Positions 30,576-40,499 of a DNA stretch of 64,000 nucleotides are shown one piece after another; the first letter of the stretch is position 1, and every line of letters begins with the position of its first letter. Location: the NCBI GenBank assembly GCA_905221605.1, contig CAJNDS010002734.1, positions 310,001 through 374,000 of the forward strand. The letters run 5' to 3'. The notes beneath the pieces are model-generated. The model did no database searches. It was not told the origin of the DNA and saw only the letters and a program-made list of their open reading frames with translations. Source of the DNA: Symbiodinium natans (Eukaryota > Sar > Dinophyceae > Suessiales > Symbiodiniaceae). The position numbers and the translations under genes were made by a program.

Positions 30576-31384
30576 AAACTCGCAATCGTTGGCGCGTGGT
30601 GGACCGATTGGTTTAGGGTTTAGGATTTAGGGTTTAGGGTACCTGGTTGGATAGCAGGCGTCAAGAGAAGGCATGACGAGGCCAAGAAGCACCGCGCTGT
30701 CATACAAGTAAAACCAGACTTGCTGGGAGGAGTTTCGAGTGACCTGGGAGGAAGTGCCCGGAATGTTCGCACTTCTGCGACACCGAATCGCCTTTCACTC
30801 CGAGCTTGGCGCCGTACCCTTTTCACGTACGTCGTGTGTGTAGCTTCTTCGAGAAAGTAAGTACACTGGTGGTTGTTGCACATGTCTGGAAAATGGTTCA
30901 TGGAAAGAAGCTTCAAGCGAATGCCCTATTTTCTGTGTCCGCGAACCTGTGAAAGAGGCGGATCGTGGCAGAACCGGCTAGCTTACAAACGAAGCAGTTG
31001 CTGCCGAACTGCATGAAGTGTATGACGCCATGCGATGCCCACATGCAATTCGTGTGACGTCTCGGCGCATGTTGCGGCAGTGTCCTGCGAAATGAAGGAG
31101 GGACTGCTTTCGTCCGTGCTGTCCATGGCGACCTAGGTTAGAGAAGCACACAGCCAAGGGCCAGTTTGCCTGATCCAGTAATTCCTTGCTAAAAGCAACT
31201 CGGCTCTCCGGGTCTATGCCGCGGGGCATCGAAGGCGAAGGTCGACTTCCGATCAAAGTCGGATGTGACCGCGACCTGAATAAAGGGACTTTAGGGTTTA
31301 GGGTTTAGGGTTTAGGGTTTAGGGCTTTGAATAGGAGTATACCTACCAAGGTCCTTCTATGGGGGTTTCCGTACGGCTCCCAAA

Positions 31385-31505
31385 TATATTGGGACGCCAA
31401 CAGCTCCTTAATAGGGATTATACTTGGGGGGGGGGGGGGGTACTATAATGCCTCTACAGGACTGTTAAATAATTAATGGGGTCCGGGTATTCCCCTCATA
31501 CTCCT
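31385..31505. repeat. Family B element with G homopolymer
   Basis: CAACAGCTCCTTAATAGGGATTATA, a run of about 14 G, and then ACAGGACTGTTAA and CCCCTCATA. The 31.0-32.9 kb interval otherwise holds no exon I would defend except the possible kinesin N-terminal block near 31.8 kb. Confidence 0.75.
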
Positions 31506-32274
31506 ACTATACTCGTGGGATTCCCTGTTTCGGGTTCCCGGTAGGATCCGTTTACTGATGCAAGGGTTTTCTCCTCCAACTTTTGCCGAATATTGGTAGA
31601 GGGAGTTGAGGGCTTAGGGACTATGCACCCTGTTGGGTGCAACGTAGAAAAAAAAGACCCTATAGTCACGTCGAAACCGCCCAGAAAAGAGGGCCCAGAG
31701 TCCCTAAACCCTAAACCCTAAACCCATGTAGACTCCAGCTTGTTATCGAGGCCTTGCGGTCCGTGTCGATGGCATCCTCAACAATGGAGACTTCGTTGCC
31801 CTGACGCCACATGAGCATTTCTGTTCCCACATATGGCCTCTTGTGAACTCCCAGGCTTCTGCGTGAATTCTTCTCTTTTTTTAAACCCGAAGCCCCAAAC
31901 CAAAACCCCCGAGTGCCTGCGGTCTGCGAGTTATATCCCAACAAATACAGAAATAAGTAAACACATTTTCATATATATATATATGCCACAAAGTACGATG
32001 ATCCTGACTTTAGGAACACTGCGGGAACAACAAAAAAAAGTGCCCCGATGTCGGGAAAGCCTGCATAGCTCATCGTCCCTCATCTCAGTTGGACGACCCG
32101 TGCATTCCTCGCCTCGATGTTCAGGCATTTCTCTTGGCCTCAAGGAAACTCATCTGACACGGCTTCCCTCGGTGATACTGCACGATACTACAATACACCT
32201 TCATACAAACTCAGAACCCAAAGCCTACATGTTTTGTGGGTATCTAATAACCCTATAAACCCCAAACCCGAAAC

Positions 32275-32395
32275 GACAATTTGCTGAAGAACCCGCCCCA
32301 AAACATAAAACAAATATTCCTTATGAGGGTAATAAACGGGAGCATATTTCATATTTTTTTAGGGGGTTCTTAAGCAACTAGTAGTAAAACCTCTT
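32275..32395. repeat. Palindromic element family C
   Basis: TTTGCTGAAGAACCC ... GGGGGTTCTTAAGCAACTAGTAG, with ATTCCTTATGAGGGTAATA inside. Confidence 0.8.
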
Positions 32396-32517
32396 TGGGT
32401 CATTTGTGCAGCTGACTGGGTCCCCTGGCCGATCTCGTGGTTGACGAGCGGGCGAAGACGCACGCCAACCTGACCCGAGGATGCTCTAAGGCTCTAAGGG
32501 TTCCTAAAAGGGTGTCT

Positions 32518-32692
32518 ACTTGGGATGTTCCCCCTTATACTAACAGCTCCTTCATAAGGGTATAATAGGGGGGTACTAGACCATAGGGGGGTACTAGACC
32601 CCTTAGACTAACAGCTCCTTTATAGGGGTTATAATAGGTACTAGAATCCCTATTAAGGACTGTTAGGATAAGGGGGCACATCCCAAGTGTTT
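32518..32692. repeat. Family B element with internal duplication
   Basis: ACTTGGGATGTTCCCCCTTATA ... TATAAGGGGGCACATCCCAAGTG-like ends pair over about 20 bp. Inside, GGGGGGTACTAGACC is doubled and CTAACAGCTCCTT(C/T)AT occurs twice. Confidence 0.88.
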
Positions 32693-32986
32693 ACGGTTTA
32701 GGGCTTAGGGCGCCTAGCTGACAGAAAGGCCACATCGCAGGGAACAGAGGATCTGGTCACTCAAAGAGAATGGGAGAATTGGTGCCTACATAAAGCCATC
32801 GCAGAAAAGCGTTCCGAAAGGTTCTTTTGTAGCGAAATTCTTGCCTCCCTGCACCTTCAGGTGCAGAGTGTTGAGGTCCGCACTTGTGCGGCTGTACAAC
32901 TAGATCCCTGTATAAGGGAGGCCCCCACAGTGCTGTACAAGGATCACAGCTTTTGCGGGGCATGAAAATCTGATGAGTACATGAGT

Positions 32987-34562
32987 CTACTTGCCCTGCT
33001 TCATCATCAGGGAGCGCTTCCTCTGAGTTTTCTGCATCTGGGTCTCCTCATCGCCATTTGCCTTCCACAAGCCGCGGTGAAGAACCTCGGCCGCAGCATC
33101 ATGCACCTTCTCCCAGCCATGGAAGCGCCCGCGCTGGCTCAGAGTGCCGACAGCGTTGGGGAACGCATGGTGAACGTCATGGAACAGCATCTCGTTCCAG
33201 CGGTGCTTGCCACCCAGAACCATGGCCATGACATTGTGCAGCACTGGCCAGGTACGGCCCGGATCCTGCGCGAGGAACTCGTTCCAGGGAAGGGAGTGCG
33301 TGAAGTTGGTGATGAACATCCAGGCCGCGGAGAACCCAATGCGGGCAAAGAATGACACGGTGAACATGAAGCGCCAGCCCTCGCTCAAGGGGCGTCCCAA
33401 AGGGTAGGTGCCGAGCAGCCACACGAAGGCCCAGAGGGACAGGACAAAAGCATTGTGCTTGATGCGGCGAGGAACCCATTTGCTCCAGAACTCCTTGTTG
33501 CACTTGCCGCCCGCGCCCTCATCCGGGAAGTGCATCCACCACTCCAGGGCGAAGAGGGATCCGGTGTCGTTCAAGCCAAAAAAGTGGATCACAGGAATGA
33601 ACGGCACGGTGAGCAGGTACTTGTACCAGTTGGAGCTCCATGGCCCTGCCCACTGCTGCAAGGCATAGTGGAACTCCTCAGGGTCCCAGCCGAACTCGCC
33701 CTGGATGAGCAAGTCCACAGTGGACGCGTGATGCCTGTTATGTTCCAGCACGAACTCCTCCCACGGAAGGGAGAAAAAGTCCGCAAACCTATGCTGAACT
33801 TGGAACCCTAGCACAAATTGTAAGTTTAGCGGTTTCTTAGGGGCCCGGGGTTATAGTACCCAACAATCCAAAAATATTCCCAATAATTCCCAAGAAACGG
33901 GTGGGTCAAGAAGCGCTGCCATTCGTACACGGGGAAGGTCGCACCGTGCATGACATCATGATCGATGTAGATCTGCTGGATGGCGATGTACGAAAACGGG
34001 ATGCCGAAGCACAGCGTGCAAGTCCACCAAAAGTCTGGGAAGCAAGCCAAGGCTGCGCAATAGGCGATTACCATCAATACTTGGCTGAAAAAGATCGCTG
34101 TGAGCACATTCCACATGTATATCATTTGCTCAGGCGTAATCTTGGTGAAAAGGAACGCCAAGTTTTGCGGCATGGGGTCTGGCTTGTTCGGGGTCGGGAA
34201 AAGCCGATTGGTCTTCAGACTCCTGTTTTCGTTGTTTTTCTGAACCGAGAGCATCTTGTCGCTGCTTTGCGCAACGCCTGCTGCATTTGGGTCTCCTTCA
34301 CCAGGCAGTGCGTTTTTGAGAGCGGCGATCTCGTGATCATGCCTTGGTACCCCTGTAACCATATAATAATAAGGTCACCCGTTTTTGGCTGGCTAATCCT
34401 TGAACCAACAAAAAAAAGGGAAAAGGGTACCACTGGGCTACCAAGATGCTCATACTTGCGCTTGAGCTCCTCGAGGTACTCATCCGCGCCATAGAAGATC
34501 GAGGCCTTGCTGTGGGCCTGGGCCTTGCCCTCCTTGGCCAAGAGCGGCGCGCGGGTCGCCAT
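32987..34562 (-). CDS. Membrane fatty-acid desaturase, three exons
   Basis: Di-iron membrane desaturase/hydroxylase family; inserts a double bond or hydroxyl into a lipid acyl chain, expected in an endomembrane. Exons 34562-34442, 34352-33899 and 33788-32987 join in phase to 458 residues, starting MATRAPLLAKEGKAQAHSKA and ending KQGK-stop. Three histidine boxes are present: HDVMHG near residue 171, HNRHH near 207 and HDVHH near 397, the usual iron ligands. Hydrophobic helices precede the first box (MWNVLTAIFFSQVLMVIAYC) and lie between the second and third (WAFVWLLGTYPLG). The ATG is the first after a spliced-leader relict, with a 61-base 5' UTR. Intron 1 (34441-34353) starts GTAGCC like element family K. 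Intron 2 (33898-33789) is mostly a hairpin whose ends read GTTTCTTGGG/CCCCTAAGAAAC. The exact substrate cannot be told from sequence. Confidence 0.9.
33789..33898 (-). repeat. Hairpin element forming desaturase intron 2
   Basis: The intron begins GTTTCTTGGGAATTATTGGG and holds the inverse GGGCCCCTAAGAAAC about 45 bp later. Exon 3 opens with GTTTG, so GTTT lies at both junctions like a target-site duplication. Splicing removes the element with GT...AG borders. This fits an introner. Confidence 0.65.
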
Positions 34563-34623
34563 AGATGCAATGGCGGTCGAGAATTGAAGTTGTGCTTGGA
34601 CCACAAATCTGGCGCCACAATGG

Positions 34624-34638
34624 CTTCAGCCAAAATGG
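34624..34638 (-). other. Spliced-leader relict upstream of the desaturase
   Basis: The minus strand reads CCATTTTGGCTGAAG, 14 of 15 bases matching the 3' end of the dinoflagellate spliced leader (CCATTTTGGCTCAAG). It stands 61 bases before the desaturase ATG. Degenerate TTTAGGG/GGGTTTGCGG DNA follows upstream to about 34760. Confidence 0.75.
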
Positions 34639-34799
34639 GGTCTGTGAACTAAAGGGTTTGTTAAGGGTGTTTAGGGTTTGCGGTTTGCTTCGGGTCCTTT
34701 GGGGTGCTCGGGGTGTTTGCGGTTTGCTTAGGGATCTTTCGGGTGGTTAGGGTCTAGTGCGTTCAGGGCTGAGAATCTTAGAAGAACCATTTTTTTGGT

Positions 34800-34885
34800 A
34801 CACTAAACCCTAAACCCTAAACCCTAAACCCTAAACCCTAAACCCTAAACCCTAAACCCTAAACCCTAAACCCTAAACCCTAAGC
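34800..34885. repeat. Telomere-type array (CCCTAAA)n, about 12 units
   Basis: Perfect units ending in CCTAAGCC and then GGTTTAGGGCTTAGGG in the opposite orientation, so the two strands switch at about 34885. It lies upstream of the desaturase gene. Confidence 0.96.
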
Positions 34886-35034
34886 CGGTTTAGGGCTTAG
34901 GGTTACTGGGGCTCCCGGCCCAGATTGGCTCAGCCATTCGACCGCTGCACCTGCCAAGGGTACTGACATGGGCACAACGGGGTGGACTTGGGAGCCCTTA
35001 TGCAAAACAAATAGGCCTATGTGGGTTCTACACA

Positions 35035-35063
35035 CATGTGTATATATATATACATACTTTCAC

Positions 35064-35107
<44 letters not shown>

Positions 35108-35225
35108 GATACACATATATACATATATATATATATATTGATCTATATATATATATATATATATATATTCATACAGTGTATCTAATTCACAGATATATAT
35201 ATATATACATATATATATATACACA
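35035..35225. repeat. TA microsatellite
   Basis: Long (TA)n and (ATAC)n runs. Open frames rich in Ile-Tyr here are artefacts on both strands. Confidence 0.95.
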
Positions 35226-35324
35226 TGCCAAGCCAAAGGGAGGGCACCTGCGGGCTGGCTCCAGGGCGGCCGGGCCATGGCAGGCTCAGGCCGGATTCGA
35301 TATTTGTTGCTGCGGGCTGAGGGC

Positions 35325-35455
35325 TTTAGGGTTTAGTGAGTTTAGTGTTGAGGGTTTCAGAGGGGTTTAGAGGGTTTAGGAGGGTTTAGAGGGTTTAGAG
35401 GGTTCAGAGGGTTCAGAGGGTTTAGAGGGTTTAGCGGGTGTGGGGCTTATGGTTT
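35325..35455. repeat. Variant array GAGGGTTTA
   Basis: Eight or so units of GAGGGTTTA/GAGGGTTCA, an expansion of a 9-base relative of the telomere heptamer. Confidence 0.85.
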
Positions 35456-35697
35456 AGGGCTTCGACTTCTGATAGACAAGGCCTTCTTGGTTTGGCTAAG
35501 TCCTCTTGTCACTCTTGTCGATGGCTGGAACTGGTTGAAACTAAGAAGCAAACTAAGCTGGGATCGGAAGAGCGGTCGAATGCGGAACCATTTGGCCACA
35601 GCAGGTAGAAAGCATGCAGCTAGCAACCTCGCATAAATACTGACAAGAGTAGTACTTGTAATGGTAATCAATATACTATTCGCAACAATGACCTCCG

Positions 35698-35792
35698 AAC
35701 CAGGATGGGCGATTAGGCCCTATAATCCCCCATAATCAACCCTATAAAGGGCCTTTTTCAGGGGTTATAGGCTATAATAGCCCATGCTGGAA
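35698..35792. repeat. Palindromic element family D, intact copy
   Basis: CCAGGATGGGCGATTAGGCC ... GGCTATAATAGCCCATGCTGG, with inner arms CCCTATAA and TTATAGG around AAGGGCCTTTTT. Confidence 0.9.
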
Positions 35793-36124
35793 AAGATGGT
35801 TTTGGACTGGCGCTGGGCCCTGCCTTGCTGCACTTCGCACCTGCTGGGCTCCGGGCTGAAGCCCAGCGCAATGCTGAGCTCAACGCACTCTGCGCAGGGC
35901 CAAGGCCTTTGCCTCCGCGGGTCACGGAAGAAAATCTTGCTGGGAAGCCCATGCGTTCCGTGGTCAGGGACTACGACCGGACTGCGATTTAGGCCGGCAC
36001 CCTTCCCTTGTCCTCAGCATGCATGAAAGGGCACTCGGCTTCGCAGAACTGGACTCGTGGTTGCACCCTAAACCCTAAACCCTAAGCCCTAAACCCCAAA
36101 CCCTAAACCTTAAACCCCTAAACC

Positions 36125-36212
36125 CTAAACCCTGAGCTCCCGACGCAGGAGCGATGGAAGCTTCTGCAGGGATTGCAAGATCTCCGACTGGCTGCGCTCC
36201 TGGTGGCGACTT
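36125..36212 (-). CDS. Probable internal exon, unknown protein
   Basis: The minus strand is open through RHQERSQSEILQSLQKLPSL then LRREL. The LPSLLRREL ending resembles the C-linker of cyclic-nucleotide-gated and EAG-type channels, but no pore or binding domain lies nearby on the same strand, so I do not assign it. Confidence 0.35.
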
Positions 36213-36221
36213 GAAGACTGC

Positions 36222-36330
36222 TAATTGCTTCAGAACCCAGAAAAATTGTAAAAAAAAGTGTGATTCCTTATTCAGGGTAATATATCGGGTTTTATTCTTT
36301 TGGGGTTCTTAAGCAAATAATAGAAGATGC
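36222..36330. repeat. Palindromic element family C
   Basis: TAATTGCTTCAGAACCC ... GGGGTTCTTAAGCAAATAATAG, with ATTCCTTATTCAGGGTAATAT inside. Confidence 0.8.
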
Positions 36331-37002
36331 TCGAAAGGGTGCTGAAGCCACACTGGCGAGGGTTCAAAGAACTCCGGCGAGCCCCCTTGTTCAAGAAATG
36401 TGCGGCAGCAAGCCACGGCACGGCCAGGCTCTGAAATACATACTTGAACACATGGCCAGGCCTGATCTTTCACCATCGTCGCCAGCTCCTCAGAAATATC
36501 CTCGTCCCCAAGACTTCGACCTCAGCCGTGACAAAAAGTGGCAAACTTCTCGACTCGTCAACGGACATCGCCAGACTCCGGGGGCACCACCCAGCACCAC
36601 AACCTCAAAGGCTTCTGGAGGTTGTTGTTCAAAGCTTAACTCTGGCACCACCCCGTGTTTGAGGAACACGCGTCGCGAACATCGCCGTGGAAATGGAAGT
36701 GGGGGTCTGCCTTCATCACAAGGTGATACATCTGTTTCCGTATGCTGCAGGGCCCCATCCCTAAACCCTAAACCCTAAACCCTAAACCTAATCCTAGTCC
36801 AGCCAGCTTAGGGTGAGGGTCGAGGCGTCCATGCTCTCAGCGCACAGAGCAGCTTCTTGGAACAATGCGCTTCCGTACTGCCGCATAAGCCCGGCAATAC
36901 TGAAAGCGTCCTGCCTCTGACAGCCCCGTGCTGTATTGCATTACAAACTCCCCCATCTATAACATCCTACTATCATCAAGCTCCTCTGTTGCTGTTTACT
37001 AG

Positions 37003-37205
37003 TATTATTCTTACTCTTATTATGCTGATGATTATTATTATGATTATGAGTACTATTATGAGTACTATTCTTATTCTTATTATGCTGATGATTACTATTA
37101 TGATTATGAGTACTATTATGATTATGATTCTTATAATTCTTATTAAAATAAAAAGAATAATTCTTTTTAAAATAATAAGAATAATTCTTATTAAAAAAAA
37201 AGAAT
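37003..37205. repeat. ATT/GAT microsatellite with palindromic AATAATTCTT blocks
   Basis: A tandem duplication of about 64 bp (TTACTCTTATTATGCTGATG-like unit twice), followed by AAGAATAATTCTT repeats. Non-coding. Confidence 0.88.
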
Positions 37206-37237
37206 AACTATAGGGGGAAGGGGATTTTCTGCCGGAC

Positions 37238-37300
37238 AAGAAAGCCACATCGCGCCTCAGATCTGCCGGCTCCGAGTCCTGGGCCGTTTTAAAGCTGCAG
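37238..37300 (-). CDS. Probable short exon, unknown protein
   Basis: The minus strand reads DSEPADLRRDVAFLSGRK after a CAG acceptor-like triplet. Coding-like but short. The neighbouring block 37340-37430 is open on both strands and is not called. Confidence 0.28.
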
Positions 37301-37429
37301 GTCGCCGCTCGGTTTAGGGTTTAGGGTTTAGGGTTTAGGGATTGGAGTCCCTGTGGGACGTCCACAGAAAAGAAATCGAGGCCGCAGCGAAGCGGCTGCC
37401 TTGTGTTGGGAACGAAATCCACCCAGCCT

Positions 37430-37530
37430 GGGCAACCCTAAACCCTAAACCCTAAACCCCTAAACCCCTAAACCCCTAAACCCCTGAGCCACTAAAGCCC
37501 CTAAACCCCTAAACCCCTAAACCCCATTCA
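37430..37530. repeat. Variant array (CCCCTAAA)n
   Basis: Normal CCCTAAA units change to an 8-base CCCCTAAA unit repeated about seven times. Confidence 0.92.
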
Positions 37531-37604
37531 GAGCAGCAACTTGCGGTGACAGTCTGTCTGCAGTTACTGCCTAGGTAGGGCTGGTAAGGAAGATAAGAAA
37601 ATTT

Positions 37605-37690
37605 TCGGGTTTCTAGTAGGGAGGGAAGTAGGGCCCTGTATGATCCCTTAAGGGTACATGTACGGCCCAAATTCCCTCATTCCCTACGAA
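37605..37690. repeat. Palindromic element family F
   Basis: TAGGGAGGGAAGTAGGGCCC ... GGCCCAAATTCCCTCATTCCCTA, with a CCCTTAAGGG centre. The second copy is at 48590-48662. Confidence 0.8.
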
Positions 37691-38374
37691 GAACCAGGGG
37701 GATTTCAAGTCCCCAGCTACAGCGCTTTTTGCACTGTGAAATTCCTTACGTTTTATAGATGTACAGTAAGAGCCTGGATTCTTACCATGAATACCCAAAG
37801 CCTTCTTTTGGTTGCAGCCTGCCTTTTTATGCATGTTACCTGCTTTTGCATTTTCTTGAATGGTAAGTTTAGGCGCAAAAAGTACGTAGTCGCTCTTGGT
37901 CCTGATTTCTCAGTTTTATGTCAATATTGTGTGCTTGTATATTCTTGCTCTTATGCTTGTTATTACTATGTATACTATGAGATTTGCATAAACAAATGAA
38001 TATCTCTATTTTTCTTCATTTATACGTGAATATTCTGCATGAATGCGCTTTGACCTTGGCGCCATGCACATTTTCACTCCCAATTCTGCTCCACCCAAAC
38101 CTCATAAAAGTTGTTGGCAGGACCCCTTGCTCTGAACCCATGAGCACTTGGAGTCAGCGCCGGCATCACTGTGGGACGCTAGGGCTTCTGATGAGACTGA
38201 TTGGACACAGCGTTGACAGCAACAGGCTTCAACCACGCGCTCTGCTTGTTGTTTTGCGGGATCCGATGCAACCCTCACCCCCAACCACGCCCTACCTGCC
38301 CATAAATCTGGCCGAAGTAATTCAGCCTGCTTTTGGGTAGGGAGCAGAGCGGGAGCGTCGATGCGCCCCAGAAT

Positions 38375-38490
38375 ACTTGAAGGTTCATGACTACACTTTT
38401 TCTAGTGAGGCTATACAAAACAAGTAGCGTAAGTAAGGTCATAACCATAGCTGCCCCACATAGAACCCTACTTATGAAGTACCCAACTCG
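38375..38490. repeat. Family A element, diverged
   Basis: CTTGAAGGTTCATGACTACAC ... CCCTACTTATGAAGTACCCAA. The right arm has lost the ATGAACCTCC end and runs into CCCTAAA units. Confidence 0.65.
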
Positions 38491-38499
38491 AAACCCTAA

Positions 38500-38575
38500 A
38501 CCCTAAACTCTAGACCCTAAACCCTAGACCGAAACCCTAACCCTGAACCCTGAACCCTAAACCCCAAACCCTTCT
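38500..38575. repeat. Degenerate telomere-type tract
   Basis: CCCTAAA, CCCTAGA, CCCGAAA and CCCTGAA units mixed, at the right end of a truncated family A copy. Confidence 0.85.
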
Positions 38576-38769
38576 CCTGAGTGTCCATCTTTGGGAGGCG
38601 ACCAGGCGGCGATCCACGTAGAAGCGAGCCTCTCAAGAGCGGTGTAGGGTTTAGGGTCTAGGGTTAGGGTTTGGGGTTTGGGGTTTGGGGTTTAGGGTTT
38701 AGGGTTCAGGGTTTAGGGTTTCGGGTTTAAGTGGCAGGTTTTGTTCGCCAAGGACTCTCTCGCAAGCCC

Positions 38770-38892
38770 CGCTTGGAGGTTCGTGGGTAGCTATAAGTAG
38801 GGTTCTATGTAGCCTGAAGAGCGTTAAGACCAGTTGCAAGTACAGTTACCCTACTTACAACCGCACTTATAACTCCCCATGAACCTTCTATA
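38770..38892. repeat. Family A element
   Basis: GCTTGGAGGTTCGTGGGTAGCTATAAG ... CTTATAACTCCCCATGAACCTTC. Confidence 0.78.
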
Positions 38893-39789
38893 CTTCAAGA
38901 CACCATGTTCTGACATGTTGCAACGCGGACGGCGGTGTGAAGCTTCACCATCACCAGCCTCCTTTGCCTTGATGTCTAGCGTCCCCCTCAGCTGCGTCCT
39001 GACAACGTTGAACACTATAACACTACGGCTCACTCTTCTTCTGGTTTTCAAGGTCGTTCTGAAGCCCGAAAGGTTGGGCATCTAGTCGCACCAAAGCCGC
39101 AGCTGAACTCTGCAGACTTTTTGGTTTCGGCGCGCATGTTTCTGTGCACAGACACACCGACAAAATCTCAGGGGGGGACCACTTTCCCAACTCCACGTTG
39201 GATCCGTACAGCCTGCATTCTGTGCATGTCCATTTCGCACTTTGACATACCAAGGATGCGTTGCAGAGATGCATTGGGAGGTTCACCGAAATGCCCTATA
39301 CCCGAAGTCCTAAAGCCCAAGTCGGCACTAGTTTCGGCTGTTCCTGTTCTGCCCTTGGCAACTAGCTACTTCTGGGCGAATGGTGCGAATGGCAGGGACA
39401 CAACAGAGCACCTGAGCACACGTACAAGACCCCTGAAAGGTTGTTAAAGGCATTTGGCATAGGCTTCTCTAGTAGGCAGGCCATACAAACCTGGCATTGG
39501 ATCTACCAAAAAGTCTAAATGCCCCACCCCCCCCCCCAGGGCACGCCCCAGCCCTGTAAACCCTAAACCCTAAAGCAACTAAAATTGAACCACGCACCCC
39601 AGGAAACAACTTGGGAGTCCGTTGGGGTGCGCAAGCTTGGGCTGAGGGTTTACTCAATATCGGAATGATATGGATGATAGTACAAGCGCTAATTCGGATT
39701 CATGATAGTGGTAATGAGAAAAAAGATGAGCACAAGCAAACGACAACGATTTTAAAAGCAATGATGCCCCGATACTGATAAAACAACAG

Positions 39790-39885
39790 TATGGATACAT
39801 ATATATATATATATGTACATTCATGTATACAAATACATACATACTTACTTACTTACATACGTACTTACATACATACATATCAGCA
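39790..39885. repeat. TA and TACA microsatellite
   Basis: ATATATATATATG, then CATACATACTTACTTACTTACATAC repeats. Confidence 0.92.
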
Positions 39886-40012
39886 TGAGGGGCAAGCCGA
39901 CCGCAGCTATTCACCAAGACCTCACCTCTCCCTCCACCCCCGCCCTCCCTTGGGTACTTGCAAAACCCCCATGTACCCTAAACCCTAAACCCTAAGCCCC
40001 AAAAGGGCTGAG

Positions 40013-40083
40013 GATTCCTGAGGCGGCCGCTTCTCCCATCGCTTGGCCGTGCCCACCTTGAGTTCGGGCTTCTCTGTCTGTTT
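40013..40083 (-). CDS. Probable internal exon, unknown protein
   Basis: The minus strand is open through TEKPELKVGTAKRWEKRPPQ, preceded by CAG and followed by GAATCC, with a telomere-type tract on the upstream side (40080-40125). Coding-like composition; the family is unknown. Confidence 0.4.
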
Positions 40084-40359
40084 AGGGTTTAGGGTTTAGG
40101 GTTTAGGGTTTCGGGTTTCGGGTAACCTACTGGGATCTATCTGAGAGTTTCATGGGTTTCTTCGAATGCGACACCCTGCTTTTGAGAGGGAGACCAGAAC
40201 ACTGTTAAACTTAGAACTACCGAAGCAGATTTTTGGAATGTTTTGGAAAGCCGTTCGCAGTCGCATGTGAGACGCACTATACCCTACCAAGGCCTGTACA
40301 GAAGGTGCTGTGCACATGTATTTGCGTCTCTCCCACTCTTTACATCTGAACGAAACGAC

Positions 40360-40465
40360 ATGGGGGTTTCCGAAACTAGGGGTACCTTATTGGGGTCCTT
40401 GTTATACGGCGACCCTACCATTCGGGGATCCATATTGGGGGTCCCGAATTTTCGTAAACCCCCGA
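40360..40465. repeat. Palindromic element family N
   Basis: GGGGGTTTCCGAAACTAGGGGTACC ... GGTCCCGAATTTTCGTAAACCCCC. The inner blocks TTATTGGGGTCCTTG and ACCATTCGGGGATCC are shared with 22870 and 51908. It adjoins the 3' part of the two-exon gene. Confidence 0.85.
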
Positions 40466-40499
40466 TTTCCAACGCGTCGCTGCAAGGCCTTCGCGGCAT

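Noticed and set aside
35038-35370. Ile/Tyr-rich small membrane protein
   Set aside because: Pure (TA)n microsatellite translation on both strands.
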